This document shows positions 16,913-24,854 of a stretch of DNA of 64,000 bases, in pieces. A program made the position numbers and the translations under genes. Numbering within the stretch: position 1 is the stretch's first letter; each line of letters opens with the position of its first letter. The notes beneath the pieces were generated by a model. The model was given only the letters and a program-made list of their open reading frames with translations. It was not told the DNA's origin and ran no database searches. Source of the DNA: Salinigranum marinum (GTDB lineage Archaea > Halobacteriota > Halobacteria > Halobacteriales > Haloferacaceae); contig NZ_CP100461.1 in assembly GCF_024228675.1 (NCBI RefSeq), positions 1,302,001 to 1,366,000 on the forward strand, given 5' to 3'.

Positions 16913-17566
16913 ATGCAGACGACCCGACGTGCCCTCCTCGCGGGTGCCGGCGTCGCCGTTGCCGGCACGGCCGGCTGTCTCGGTTCGCTCACCGGCGGGA
17001 GCAGCGGCGCCGGCGGCGGTGACACCGACTGCGACCTCTCGGCGCGGGAGCCGATCCAGTCGCTCCCCGCGCCGTCGCTGGGCCCCGACGACGCCGCGGT
17101 GACCGTGATGGCGTTCGAGGACTTCGCCTGTCCGCACTGCCGGACGTACCACCTCGAAGCGTTCCCGTCGATCGAGTCGGAACTCGTCGGCGACGACGTC
17201 CGGTACGAGCACCACGATCTGCCCATCCCGGTGAGCGAGCAGTGGTCGTGGGCCGCCGCGGGAGCCGCACGCGCGGTGCAGGACGCCACCGACGACGCGA
17301 CCTTCTTCGACTACGCGAAGGCGCTCTTCGAGAACCAGAACTCCTACTCGATGTCGCTCGTGGAGTCCCAGGCGAACGAGGTGGGTGCGGACGGCTGCGA
17401 GGTCCGCGCCGCCGCGACGAACGACCGCTACCGGCCCGTCCTGGAGGCCGACCGACAGCGCGGGATCGACATGGGCGTCCAGGGGACGCCGACCGTGTTC
17501 GTGAACGGTCGCGAAGTCGGCGCGACGCTCGACGAGATCAGCGCGGCCGTCGAGAGCGAACGGTAG
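16913..17566 (+). CDS. Exported DsbA-like thioredoxin lipoprotein
   Basis: A 217-residue protein with a twin-arginine signal (TTRRALLAG), a lipobox ending at Cys22 (GTAGC) and a DsbA/FrnE-type thioredoxin domain with the active site Cys73-Pro-His-Cys76 in EDFACPHCRTYH. GTPTVFVNG is the conserved cis-Pro loop. It should form or exchange disulfides outside the membrane. It opens a run of exported redox genes (DsbA, TlpA, CcdA), and CcdA next door is a likely electron donor in this set. Confidence 0.9.
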   Translation: MQTTRRALLAGAGVAVAGTAGCLGSLTGGSSGAGGGDTDCDLSAREPIQSLPAPSLGPDDAAVTVMAFEDFACPHCRTYHLEAFPSIESELVGDDVRYEHHDLPIPVSEQWSWAAAGAARAVQDATDDATFFDYAKALFENQNSYSMSLVESQANEVGADGCEVRAAATNDRYRPVLEADRQRGIDMGVQGTPTVFVNGREVGATLDEISAAVESER

Positions 17567-17635
17567 CCGGTCATGCGCATCCGCGGCGCACAACACCACG
17601 TTGGTTTTATCGCCCGCACGGGAACACACACGGCG

Positions 17636-17671
17636 ATGAACGACGCCGTCACGGGAGGGTCGCGCGCGTGA
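17636..17671 (+). CDS. Possible 11-codon leader ORF before the TlpA gene
   Basis: ATG at 17636 opens an 11-residue frame (MNDAVTGGSRA) whose TGA overlaps the GTG start of the TlpA gene as GTGA. A TTTTAT box lies about 27-34 bases before this ATG, so the mini-frame itself could be read leaderless. GGGAGGGT inside it can act as Shine-Dalgarno for the GTG. It may couple translation or be accidental. Confidence 0.3.
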   Translation: MNDAVTGGSRA

Positions 17672-18180
17672 ACCGCAGACGGGCGCTCGCCGCGCTCGGC
17701 GGGTTCGCGATGACCGCCGGCGGGGGATACGTCGCGTTCAACGGACTGGGCGGCAACAGCACCGCCGTCACGGTCGACACCATCGACGCTCCGGGGTCGA
17801 CGGCGGGTCGCCGACGCCTCCCGGTACCGGACCGACCGACGCTCATCGACCTCTTCGCGACCTGGTGCGTCCCCTGCGAGGCACAGATGCGGAGCCTCCG
17901 CGAGGCCCACGGCGAGTTCGGGGAGCGCGTCGCGTTCGCTTCCGTGACGAACGAACGGGTCGGCGGCGGCCTCACGCTCGACGACGTCCGGCAGTGGTGG
18001 GCCGATCACGACGGCCGCTGGACCGTCGGGCACGACCCCGAGAGCCGGCTGATGAGCGAACTCGGTGCGGGCGGTCTGCCGTTCCTCGCGCTGGCTGACG
18101 CCTCGGGCGAGATCGTCTGGACGCACCGCGGGGTAGCGGACGCCTCGACGCTCCGCGCGGAACTCGGAGCCGTCGTCTGA
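17668..18180 (+). CDS. TlpA/ResA-like membrane-anchored thioredoxin
   Basis: A 170-residue protein with an N-terminal twin-arginine-like signal or anchor (NRRRALAALGGFA) and a thioredoxin domain with Cys67-Val-Pro-Cys70 in LFATWCVPCEAQM. TlpA/ResA proteins reduce disulfides of cytochromes or copper-site proteins outside the membrane. The GTG start at 17668 has a Shine-Dalgarno-like GGGAGGG eight bases upstream. The stop overlaps the ATG of ccdA (TGATG). CcdA is the expected source of electrons, and the SCO protein encoded further downstream is a plausible client. Confidence 0.88.
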   Translation: MNRRRALAALGGFAMTAGGGYVAFNGLGGNSTAVTVDTIDAPGSTAGRRRLPVPDRPTLIDLFATWCVPCEAQMRSLREAHGEFGERVAFASVTNERVGGGLTLDDVRQWWADHDGRWTVGHDPESRLMSELGAGGLPFLALADASGEIVWTHRGVADASTLRAELGAVV

Positions 18181-18848
18181 TGGTGTCGGTGGACGCGGCG
18201 TTCACGGGCACCCTCGCCTTCGCGCTCAGTGCCGGCGTCGCCACGTTCTTCGCCCCCTGTGCGTACCCACTCCTGCCGGGATACGTCGGCTACTACCTCA
18301 GCCGGGACGAGGCCGACCTCGGTGGTGCGGTCGTCCGCGGTGGGGCCGCGACCGCCGGTGCCCTCGCCGTGCTCACGCTCGTCGGCTGGGTGCTCGTCTC
18401 GGTCGGCACCCGGGTCGTCTCGACGCTCACCGTCCTCGAACCGGTCGTCGGCGTCGGCCTCGTCGCGCTCGGCCTCGTCGTCCTCTCGGGGCGGACGCCG
18501 AGTGTCCACCTGCTCCTCCCTCAGTACCGCTCGTCTGTCGGCGGCTTCGCGCTCTTCGGCGGCGTCTACGCCGTCGCGGCCGCCGGCTGCGTCGTTCCGA
18601 TCGTCCTCGGCGTCGTGACGCAGGCACTCACCCTGCCGACGGAGCAGGCGGCCGCGGTCGTCGGCGTCTACGCCGCGGCCGTCTCACTGCCGCTGTTGGG
18701 CGTGACGCTCCTCTCGGCGGTCGGGAGCGACGCGCTCCGGGGGCTCTCCCGTCACGTCGGCTCCGTTCAGCGCCTCGCTGCCCTCGTGATGATCGTCGCT
18801 GGCGTCGCACAGGTCGGCGTCTCGCTGTCGTATCTCGGCGTGGTCTGA
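18180..18848 (+). CDS. ccdA: CcdA-type thiol-electron transporter
   Basis: A 222-residue protein with six predicted membrane segments, the size of CcdA. It carries one Cys in each half, Cys27 (FFAPCAYPLLPGY) and a second near residue 137 (AAAGCVVPIVLG), the pair that passes electrons from cytoplasmic thioredoxin to outside partners. Translational coupling with the TlpA-like gene (TGATG) indicates that they act together. Confidence 0.9.
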   Translation: MVSVDAAFTGTLAFALSAGVATFFAPCAYPLLPGYVGYYLSRDEADLGGAVVRGGAATAGALAVLTLVGWVLVSVGTRVVSTLTVLEPVVGVGLVALGLVVLSGRTPSVHLLLPQYRSSVGGFALFGGVYAVAAAGCVVPIVLGVVTQALTLPTEQAAAVVGVYAAAVSLPLLGVTLLSAVGSDALRGLSRHVGSVQRLAALVMIVAGVAQVGVSLSYLGVV

Positions 18849-18893
18849 GCCGTGAACCGACCTCGTTTTACCGCGGACTCCCGCACCGAGCGT

Positions 18894-20414
18894 ATGAACT
18901 GCGGTCGACCGTCCCCGCGTGCTCGTCGACGCCTCGTCGGCCTCGGCGTGGTGCTCTCTGGCGTGCTCGCGGGTGCCGTCGGACCCGCGGCAGCACACGG
19001 CGGGGCGGCCGCGGCTCCGTCCTCACCGGTCGATCAGGTGCCGACGTGGGCCGGAGTCGCTCTGGGGCTCGCCCTCGTGGCGCTCGGCGTCGCGGCCGTC
19101 GGGCGCGGCCTCGGACGGGCGACCCGGGCCGTCGGCGGTGTCGCGGTCGTCCTCCTCGCCGGGAGCCTGCTCGTCGCCGTCGTGGGCGCGACCGGCGTCG
19201 GCCTCCCCGGTGGCCCCTCGACCGAGACGCCCCTCTGGGTGAGCGAAACCGGTCGCGACATCGGCGGGAACCACCACGCGGCGGCGGTCGCCGACGGCCG
19301 GGTGTACGCCCCGCTGAGCGGTCCGGGTACCTCCGCGGGCTGTGAGCTCGTCTCCCTCCACGGAACGGACGGCGGCGTGGTGTGGCGAGCCCCCGTCGAG
19401 ACCAACTGTACGATCCACGCGGTGGCTGATCCCGCGGTCGCCGACAGCGACGGCGACGGCGTCGCGGAAGTGCTCGTCGCCACCACCGAAGACGACCTCC
19501 GGACGTACAGCCGCGACGGCGACCTCCTCCGGCGGAGCACCCTCTCGGACTACGGCTACACCCGCCCGGCGGTCGCCGATCTCGGTGGCAGCGACGGGCC
19601 GGAGACGGTCGTCGTCGACGTCCGGGGGAGCGTCGTCGTGTTCGACGCCGCGGGGGAGCAGGTGTGGCAGTACGCGCTCGACGACTACGTCTGGGCGCGG
19701 CCGGTCGTCGGCGACGTCGACGGTGACGGCTCCGGCGAGGTGTTCGTCGCCCCGCGCGACGGCACGCTCACGCTCCTGTCAGGAGCGGCTACGAGCGGGA
19801 ACGACGCGGCCGACGACGCGGGCACGGCCGGCCCGGCCGTCGAGTGGTCGACGGCCGTCGGGGACAGCCCCGATATCTCGTGGCTCGCCGCCGGCGAGGC
19901 CGACGGCGACCCCGCGCGCGAACTCGTGGTCGCCACGGTCGACGGCGGCGTCTACGCCGTCGACGGGGCCACGGGCGAGGTGGAGTGGAGCCGGCAGGTC
20001 GGGTCGCTCGCCGCCGTCGGCGGCTTCGGTGACGGCGACGCCGACGGCGACAGCGAGGTGTACGTCGCCGACCACACCGGCCAGGTCCGTGCGCTCGACG
20101 CCGCCACGGGCGACGACGAGTGGGTGACGCGCGTCACGGACGGTCCGGTCCAGATGATGCCCCCACCGTCGCTCGGCGACACCGACGGCGACGGCGCGGC
20201 CGACCTGGTCGTCCCCGCCCACGACGGACGCGTCTCGAAACTCGACCCCGCCGACGGCCACGTCGTCGCGCGCTACGCGCCAATGGGGGCGGCGAACGAC
20301 CGTGGCGGCGACCGGATCTTCGCGCGGGCGACGCTCAGTGACCTCGACGGCGACGGCGACGACGACGCGGTCGTGGTCTACGCCGACGGGACGGTCGTGG
20401 CGCTGGACTTCTGA
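18894..20414 (+). CDS. Secreted beta-propeller protein with calcium-type repeats (FG-GAP/PQQ-like)
   Basis: A 506-residue exported protein. Residues 1-37 look like a signal peptide ending in GPAAAHG, followed by two or three hydrophobic stretches to about residue 110. The rest is a repeat domain whose blades carry Asp-rich calcium loops (DSDGDG, DVDGDG, DTDGDG, DLDGDG), as in FG-GAP and integrin-like propellers, with PQQ-like segments (VYAVDGATGEVEWSR). It probably binds calcium outside the cell; the partner is unknown. The ATG at 18894 was chosen since it starts a good signal peptide; a GTG at 18852 is possible. Confidence 0.8.
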   Translation: MNCGRPSPRARRRLVGLGVVLSGVLAGAVGPAAAHGGAAAAPSSPVDQVPTWAGVALGLALVALGVAAVGRGLGRATRAVGGVAVVLLAGSLLVAVVGATGVGLPGGPSTETPLWVSETGRDIGGNHHAAAVADGRVYAPLSGPGTSAGCELVSLHGTDGGVVWRAPVETNCTIHAVADPAVADSDGDGVAEVLVATTEDDLRTYSRDGDLLRRSTLSDYGYTRPAVADLGGSDGPETVVVDVRGSVVVFDAAGEQVWQYALDDYVWARPVVGDVDGDGSGEVFVAPRDGTLTLLSGAATSGNDAADDAGTAGPAVEWSTAVGDSPDISWLAAGEADGDPARELVVATVDGGVYAVDGATGEVEWSRQVGSLAAVGGFGDGDADGDSEVYVADHTGQVRALDAATGDDEWVTRVTDGPVQMMPPPSLGDTDGDGAADLVVPAHDGRVSKLDPADGHVVARYAPMGAANDRGGDRIFARATLSDLDGDGDDDAVVVYADGTVVALDF

Positions 20415-20431
20415 GCGTCGACCGGACCGTC

Positions 20432-21706
20432 TCAGTCGGCGTCCCCGGTCGGCGTCGGCAACGCCCGCAGCGGCCGTGGCGGGACGAGGTAGTTCCCCCG
20501 GCGCTTGACGAAGATGTACTCCAGGATGCCGTTGTTGACCCGCTGGCGGATCGTCGGGATGTCAGTCAGGTCCGCGCCGTTCATCGCCTCGCGGACCGCC
20601 TCGAACGACTCGATCCTGGTCTGGAGGGTGGGGAAGTGGAGGCTCGCCTCGCCGTCGTCAGTCGACTCGACGTGTCGCCGGAGCAACAGCGGCGCTCCCT
20701 CGGAATCGCGGTTGGCTCGCGCGGCCTTCTGCGCGTGGCCCACGCGGCCGTAGTCGCGCGCCTGCTCGCGGATCGTGTCGACGATCTCGTCGTCGACGCC
20801 GCTGAAGTCGCCCAGGTTCGCGCCCGCGCCCTCGACGAGGCCGCGCTCGGCGTGCCGCGGGGAGAACATCTCCATCACACGCTCGTCGAACCCCTGTTCG
20901 CCGTACCAGTCGTCGAGTCGCTGGCGGATCGTCGCGAGGTGTTTGGTCGTCCCGCCCGCAAAGGACCCCTCGTCGATGGTGACCGCCGACTCTGTCGCCT
21001 GGTTTCGCCGGAAGCCGGCCATGAACCCCATGAACAGCGGCGAATCCTCGGGGACCGGGCCGCCGGACGGGATCCCTTTCACCTCGCCCTGGCGTTCGGC
21101 GGGCATCCCCGCGCCGATGAAGCCGGTCCGCCGGTTCACGACCGAGAACACGCCCGCGAGGGGATCGTCGACCGCGCGGCCGTTCATCGTCTCGCGGTCG
21201 CCGAACAGCGCCTCCTCGGCTTCCAGCAGCGCGTCAGGACGGTCCGAGGCCAGATGGAGGAGGGCGTCCTGGTGGTCGAATTCGGGGGTCTCGAACGCCG
21301 ACAGCCGGCGCGGCTCGGGGAGTGGATACTTGAGGTCGGCGTCGAACCGCGCGAAGTACGCCGGCGTGTACGCGAGCGACGAGAGCAGCCCCTGGTGACT
21401 CCACTCGTAGGCGCGGTCGAGCGTCGCCATCGCCGACGCGACCGCGGCGCGGTCGTCGTCGGTCGGGACACCGTCGTCGAGTTCGAGCGAGAGGAAAACG
21501 TGGTGCCGCGGGAGTTCGTGGTTCCCGGCGTCGTCGCGCGCCAGGAAGTCGTTCCAGCGGTGCTGTCCGACGGGGAGTTCGTCGGGGGCGGTGCCACGGG
21601 GGACGGGTTCGTCGGCCTCGCTCAGACAGGCCGACAGCGCCGTCGCACCGCCCGTCGCCACCGCGAGCTTCATGGCCTCCCGTCGGGAGAGGTCGCGGTC
21701 GAACAC
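20432..21706 (-). CDS. Tat-exported DyP-type peroxidase-like protein
   Basis: A 424-residue protein with a twin-arginine signal (SRREAMKL) and a lipobox ending at Cys27 (LSAC). The body resembles dye-decolourising peroxidases: a segment around GFMAGFRRNQATES takes the place of the usual GxxDG region, and GHAQKAARANRD...LLLRRHV resembles the proximal-haem His segment. The distal Asp of the GxxDG motif is not evident, so catalysis may differ from classical DyP. Bacterial EfeB is an exported DyP involved in iron or haem handling. The gene is divergent from the SCO-P19-like pair, sharing a promoter region with an inverted repeat. Confidence 0.65.
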   Translation of the reverse strand: MFDRDLSRREAMKLAVATGGATALSACLSEADEPVPRGTAPDELPVGQHRWNDFLARDDAGNHELPRHHVFLSLELDDGVPTDDDRAAVASAMATLDRAYEWSHQGLLSSLAYTPAYFARFDADLKYPLPEPRRLSAFETPEFDHQDALLHLASDRPDALLEAEEALFGDRETMNGRAVDDPLAGVFSVVNRRTGFIGAGMPAERQGEVKGIPSGGPVPEDSPLFMGFMAGFRRNQATESAVTIDEGSFAGGTTKHLATIRQRLDDWYGEQGFDERVMEMFSPRHAERGLVEGAGANLGDFSGVDDEIVDTIREQARDYGRVGHAQKAARANRDSEGAPLLLRRHVESTDDGEASLHFPTLQTRIESFEAVREAMNGADLTDIPTIRQRVNNGILEYIFVKRRGNYLVPPRPLRALPTPTGDAD

Positions 21707-21725
21707 GCGGAGGTTACGAAACGGA

Positions 21726-21743
21726 GCGACAAACAGTTGTCGC
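21726..21743. promoter_or_regulatory. Inverted repeat between the DyP-like and SCO genes, possible operator
   Basis: GCGACAA-ACAG-TTGTCGC is a perfect 7-base inverted repeat with a 4-base spacer. It starts 20 bases before the DyP-like ATG and lies upstream of the SCO TATA box, so one bound protein could control both directions. The regulator is unknown; a metal-responsive one would fit the genes. Confidence 0.45.
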
Positions 21744-21773
21744 CGCTTTCGACGCGGTGAGAACGGGACAGGC

Positions 21774-21783
21774 CTATTTAATC
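21774..21783 (+). promoter_or_regulatory. TATA-like box for the SCO gene
   Basis: CTATTTAATC lies 22-31 bases before the ATG at 21805, consistent with a leaderless transcript. It supports this start over an upstream in-frame ATG at 21757. Confidence 0.5.
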
Positions 21784-21804
21784 TGGCACCCCTACCTGAA
21801 ACCG

Positions 21805-22482
21805 ATGAACAGACGCACGTTCCTCGCCGGCGGCGCGGCGCTCGGGACGACGGCGGCCGCCGGCTGTCTGGGGACGCTCGGCCTCGGAGACGAGAACCCG
21901 AACGTCGTCCTCGGCGAACCCGACCGGACCGCCGACGTGTCGAGCGAGGACCTCCCGTACCCCGCGTGGGGCCAGCGGGTCCCCGACGTCACCCTCCCCG
22001 CCCCGCTCGCTGACCGAGCCGTCTCCCTCCGCGACGTCGGTCGACCCTTCCTGACCACGTTCTTCTTCACGAACTGCATGACGACCTGTCCGGTGTTGCT
22101 CTCGGCGCTCCGGGAGGTACAGATCCACTCGGTCGAGGAGGGGTACGCCGACGCCGTCGACTTCTACCCGATCACGTTCGACCCGGCACGGGACGACGAG
22201 GCGGCCCTCCGTGCTGAACTGGAGCAGTTCAACGTCGACGCGGGGGTGGGCAACTGGCAGTTCCTCCGGCCCGAGGACGAAGCGCGCGCGAAGGCGACGG
22301 TCACCGACGAGTTCGGTATCGTCTTCCAGCGACAGGAGATGGACGACGGTCCCGACATGTTCGTCCACCTCGGGTTGATCCTGCTGGTGAACGCCGACGG
22401 CTACGTCGAGCGCGCCTACCGGGGCCAACAGCCCGACGAGGGACAGCTGATCGCGGACCTCCAGCGGGTGAGAGAGACATGA
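21805..22482 (+). CDS. SCO1/SenC copper-chaperone lipoprotein
   Basis: A 225-residue lipoprotein with Tat-type signal (NRRTFLAGG) and lipobox Cys21. The SCO copper site is complete: Cys91 and Cys95 (TNCMTTCPV) and a His near residue 187 (FVHLGLILLV). SCO proteins deliver copper to the CuA site of haem-copper oxidases or act as thiol reductases. The ATGA overlap with the next gene shows that both are in one operon. The TlpA/CcdA pair encoded nearby could keep the cysteines reduced. Confidence 0.93.
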   Translation: MNRRTFLAGGAALGTTAAAGCLGTLGLGDENPNVVLGEPDRTADVSSEDLPYPAWGQRVPDVTLPAPLADRAVSLRDVGRPFLTTFFFTNCMTTCPVLLSALREVQIHSVEEGYADAVDFYPITFDPARDDEAALRAELEQFNVDAGVGNWQFLRPEDEARAKATVTDEFGIVFQRQEMDDGPDMFVHLGLILLVNADGYVERAYRGQQPDEGQLIADLQRVRET

Positions 22483-23543
22483 ACCGACGCACGTTCCTGG
22501 CGGCCGCCGCCGGTGCGTCGTCGACGCTCGTAGCCGGGTGTGCGGGCTTTTCGACCACGGCGTACAGCGCCGATCCACCGCTGGTCGAGGACCCGCCGGC
22601 GGCGGTGTACGTTCCCTCGCACGTCGAGGGGATGGAGATGGTCGGCATGGCCGACGCGGGCGACGCGAAGGTGGCCGTCTCCTACAGCTACCCCCACCGC
22701 TTTTGGACCGTCGAGCAGGACGGCACGGCGTTCGAGACCCAGCAGGTCGACATCGGTAGCGACGACACAGTGCACCTGATGGCGACCGTCTGGGAGCCCG
22801 AGACGGGCGTCGTCGTCCCGAACACGGGGCTGTCGATCGAGATCTCGACCGACGAGGGCCTCGTCAGCGAGGAGGTCGTCTACCCGATGCTCTCCCAGCA
22901 GATGGGCTTTCACTACGGCGCGAACTTCCCGCTCGACGGCAACGACGTGTACGACGTCCGGGTCAGCGTCGGCGCGACCTCGGTCGAACGACTCGGCTCG
23001 CTGTCGGACCGGCTCGAGGAGCCCGCGGCGGCGACCGTCTCCTTCGACTACCGCGAGGCCGCGCGCAACGAGATCGACTACACGGTGTTCGAGGAGTCAC
23101 GGCGGGGCCAGCGCGACGCCATCCCGCCCATGTCGATGGAGATGACCCCGGTCGGCCGCGTCCCCAACCCCGACTCGGTCGCCGGGGAGCCGCTCGGCCA
23201 AGCGACCATCGGCGACCTCGTGCTCCGGGGGTACGCCGCCGAGGCCGACCGCTTCGGCGACGACCCCTACCTCGTGGTAACCGCGGGCACCCCGTACAAC
23301 GACCTCGTCGTGCCCGGCATGGCGCTGTCCGCTCGCGTCCCGGGGGACGGACGGGCCGCCTTCGCAGGCCGGCTCGATCCCGCGCTCGACCCCGAACTCG
23401 GCTTTCACTACGGCGCGACCGCCCCCCGACTCGCCGGCGACGACGAGGTGGAACTCACCGTCGAGATCCCGCCGCAGGTCGCCCGGCACGAGGGGTACGA
23501 GACGGCGTTCCTCGAGACCGGGACGGTCGTCCTCACGGGCTGA
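22479..23543 (+). CDS. Two-domain P19/Tp34-like metal-binding lipoprotein
   Basis: A 354-residue lipoprotein (Tat-type NRRTFL signal, lipobox Cys21). Two similar domains follow, at about residues 40-170 and 205-350. Each ends with a matching segment, MGFHYGANFPL in the first and LGFHYGATAPRL in the second. HYG motifs and the EGMEMVGM start resemble P19/Tp34 proteins (PF10634), which bind copper and iron outside the cell and serve iron uptake in Campylobacter and Treponema. The tandem form is unlike the single-domain bacterial proteins. The operon with SCO and the nearby DyP-like, TlpA and CcdA genes supports a role in extracellular copper or iron handling. Confidence 0.75.
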   Translation: MNRRTFLAAAAGASSTLVAGCAGFSTTAYSADPPLVEDPPAAVYVPSHVEGMEMVGMADAGDAKVAVSYSYPHRFWTVEQDGTAFETQQVDIGSDDTVHLMATVWEPETGVVVPNTGLSIEISTDEGLVSEEVVYPMLSQQMGFHYGANFPLDGNDVYDVRVSVGATSVERLGSLSDRLEEPAAATVSFDYREAARNEIDYTVFEESRRGQRDAIPPMSMEMTPVGRVPNPDSVAGEPLGQATIGDLVLRGYAAEADRFGDDPYLVVTAGTPYNDLVVPGMALSARVPGDGRAAFAGRLDPALDPELGFHYGATAPRLAGDDEVELTVEIPPQVARHEGYETAFLETGTVVLTG

Positions 23544-23600
23544 CCCCCCGTCCCCGACGGGCGCGGCAACCCTTTGTTCGAGTGGGTCTTTACACCAGTC

Positions 23601-24803
23601 ATGGGCTCGGAGCGCCGCGATCGGGTCGTGCTCGCGGTCGTCGTCTGGTGCGTCCTCGTCTCGCAGGTGCTTCTGTACCCCGGCCTCGCCGACCTCGTCG
23701 TCGCCCTCGGCGCGTCGGGAATCGACGCCGCCACGGCATTCCTCGTCGCGGAGGTCGCCGCGTTCGTCGCCTTCGCCTCCGTCTGGGGGGCGCTGTCGGA
23801 CACCACCGGTCGGCGGCTCCGCTGGATCGTCGCCGGCGCGGTCGGGGGTGCCGCGTCGTACCTCCTCCTCGCCGCACTGCCCGCCCTCGGCGTCGGCTTC
23901 GGCGTCGCGCTCGCCGTCCGCGTCGTGGGCGGGGCCTTTACCATCGGCGCGTTCTCGCTCGCGGTGACGACGCTCGCCGACCTGAGCGGGGGCAACGGCC
24001 GGAACATGGGTGCCGCCGGGCTCGCGATCGGGCTCGGGGCGGCGCTCGGGGCGGTCGTCGGCGGACGGCTCTCGACGGTCGACCCGCTCGCGCCGGTCGT
24101 CGCCGCGGCGGGGTTGCTCCTCCTCGTCGCCGGCCTCGCCGCGACGGTCACAGAGCGCGCCCCCACGTGTCGGGAGATGGGGCTCCGGGCCGTCGTCACG
24201 GGCCTGAAGACGCGACCGGCGCTCGCAGTCCCGTACGCGTTCGGCTTCGTCGACCGCCTCACCGCCGGCTTCTTCGCGCTCGTCGGCGTCTTCTACTTCC
24301 GCACGCAGTTCGGCCTCGACGCCGCCGGTGCCGGGGTGGTTCTCGCTCTCTTCTTCCTCCCGTTCGCGCTGCTGCAGTACCCCCTCGGTGTCGTCTCCGA
24401 CCGCGTCGGCCGTTTTTACCCCGTCGTCGTCGGGTCGGTCTGTTACGGCGTCGCCATCGTCGGGGTCGGTCTCGCGCCGTCGCTCGGGCTCGCGGCGGGG
24501 CTGATGGCCGTCGTCGGGGTCTTCGGCGCGCTCGTCGCCCCCGCGACGATGGCGCTCGCGACGGACCTCGTCCCCGACGACGAACGCGGCGTCGCGCTCG
24601 GCGGCTTCAACGTCGCCGGCTCGCTCGGCTTCCTGGCGGGCTTTCTGGTCGGTGGCCTCGCCGCCGACACGCTGGGGTATCTCCCGTCCTTCCTCGTCGT
24701 CGGCGGGCTGGAGGTCGCCATCGCGGTCGTCGCGCTCCGGGCGGTCCGTCGCCTCGAACCGTTCGCGGATCCCGAGCAGGGCGTCCACGCCGCCGACGGC
24801 TGA
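23601..24803 (+). CDS. Major facilitator superfamily transporter
   Basis: A 400-residue carrier with about 12 membrane segments in two six-helix halves. The loop motif after helix 2 (WGALSDTTGRRLRW) is the MFS signature, and the second half repeats it (LGVVSDRVGRFYPV). The substrate is not evident; the shape is like drug or sugar-phosphate efflux carriers. The ATG at 23601 is preferred since a TTTACA box lies about 10 bases before it and no membrane segment is lost; the leader is therefore short. It follows the P19-like gene after 57 bases and may belong to that group. Confidence 0.85.
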   Translation: MGSERRDRVVLAVVVWCVLVSQVLLYPGLADLVVALGASGIDAATAFLVAEVAAFVAFASVWGALSDTTGRRLRWIVAGAVGGAASYLLLAALPALGVGFGVALAVRVVGGAFTIGAFSLAVTTLADLSGGNGRNMGAAGLAIGLGAALGAVVGGRLSTVDPLAPVVAAAGLLLLVAGLAATVTERAPTCREMGLRAVVTGLKTRPALAVPYAFGFVDRLTAGFFALVGVFYFRTQFGLDAAGAGVVLALFFLPFALLQYPLGVVSDRVGRFYPVVVGSVCYGVAIVGVGLAPSLGLAAGLMAVVGVFGALVAPATMALATDLVPDDERGVALGGFNVAGSLGFLAGFLVGGLAADTLGYLPSFLVVGGLEVAIAVVALRAVRRLEPFADPEQGVHAADG

Positions 24804-24854
24804 GCGCGGCCGTCGGTCGAGGGTTTTTGCCCCGCGAGCGGCTCCCCCCAAGCG

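Noticed and set aside
18852-18893. Earlier GTG start for the beta-propeller protein
   Set aside because: It would put 14 charged residues before a good signal peptide; a T-rich box (CGTTTTA) also lies just before the ATG at 18894.
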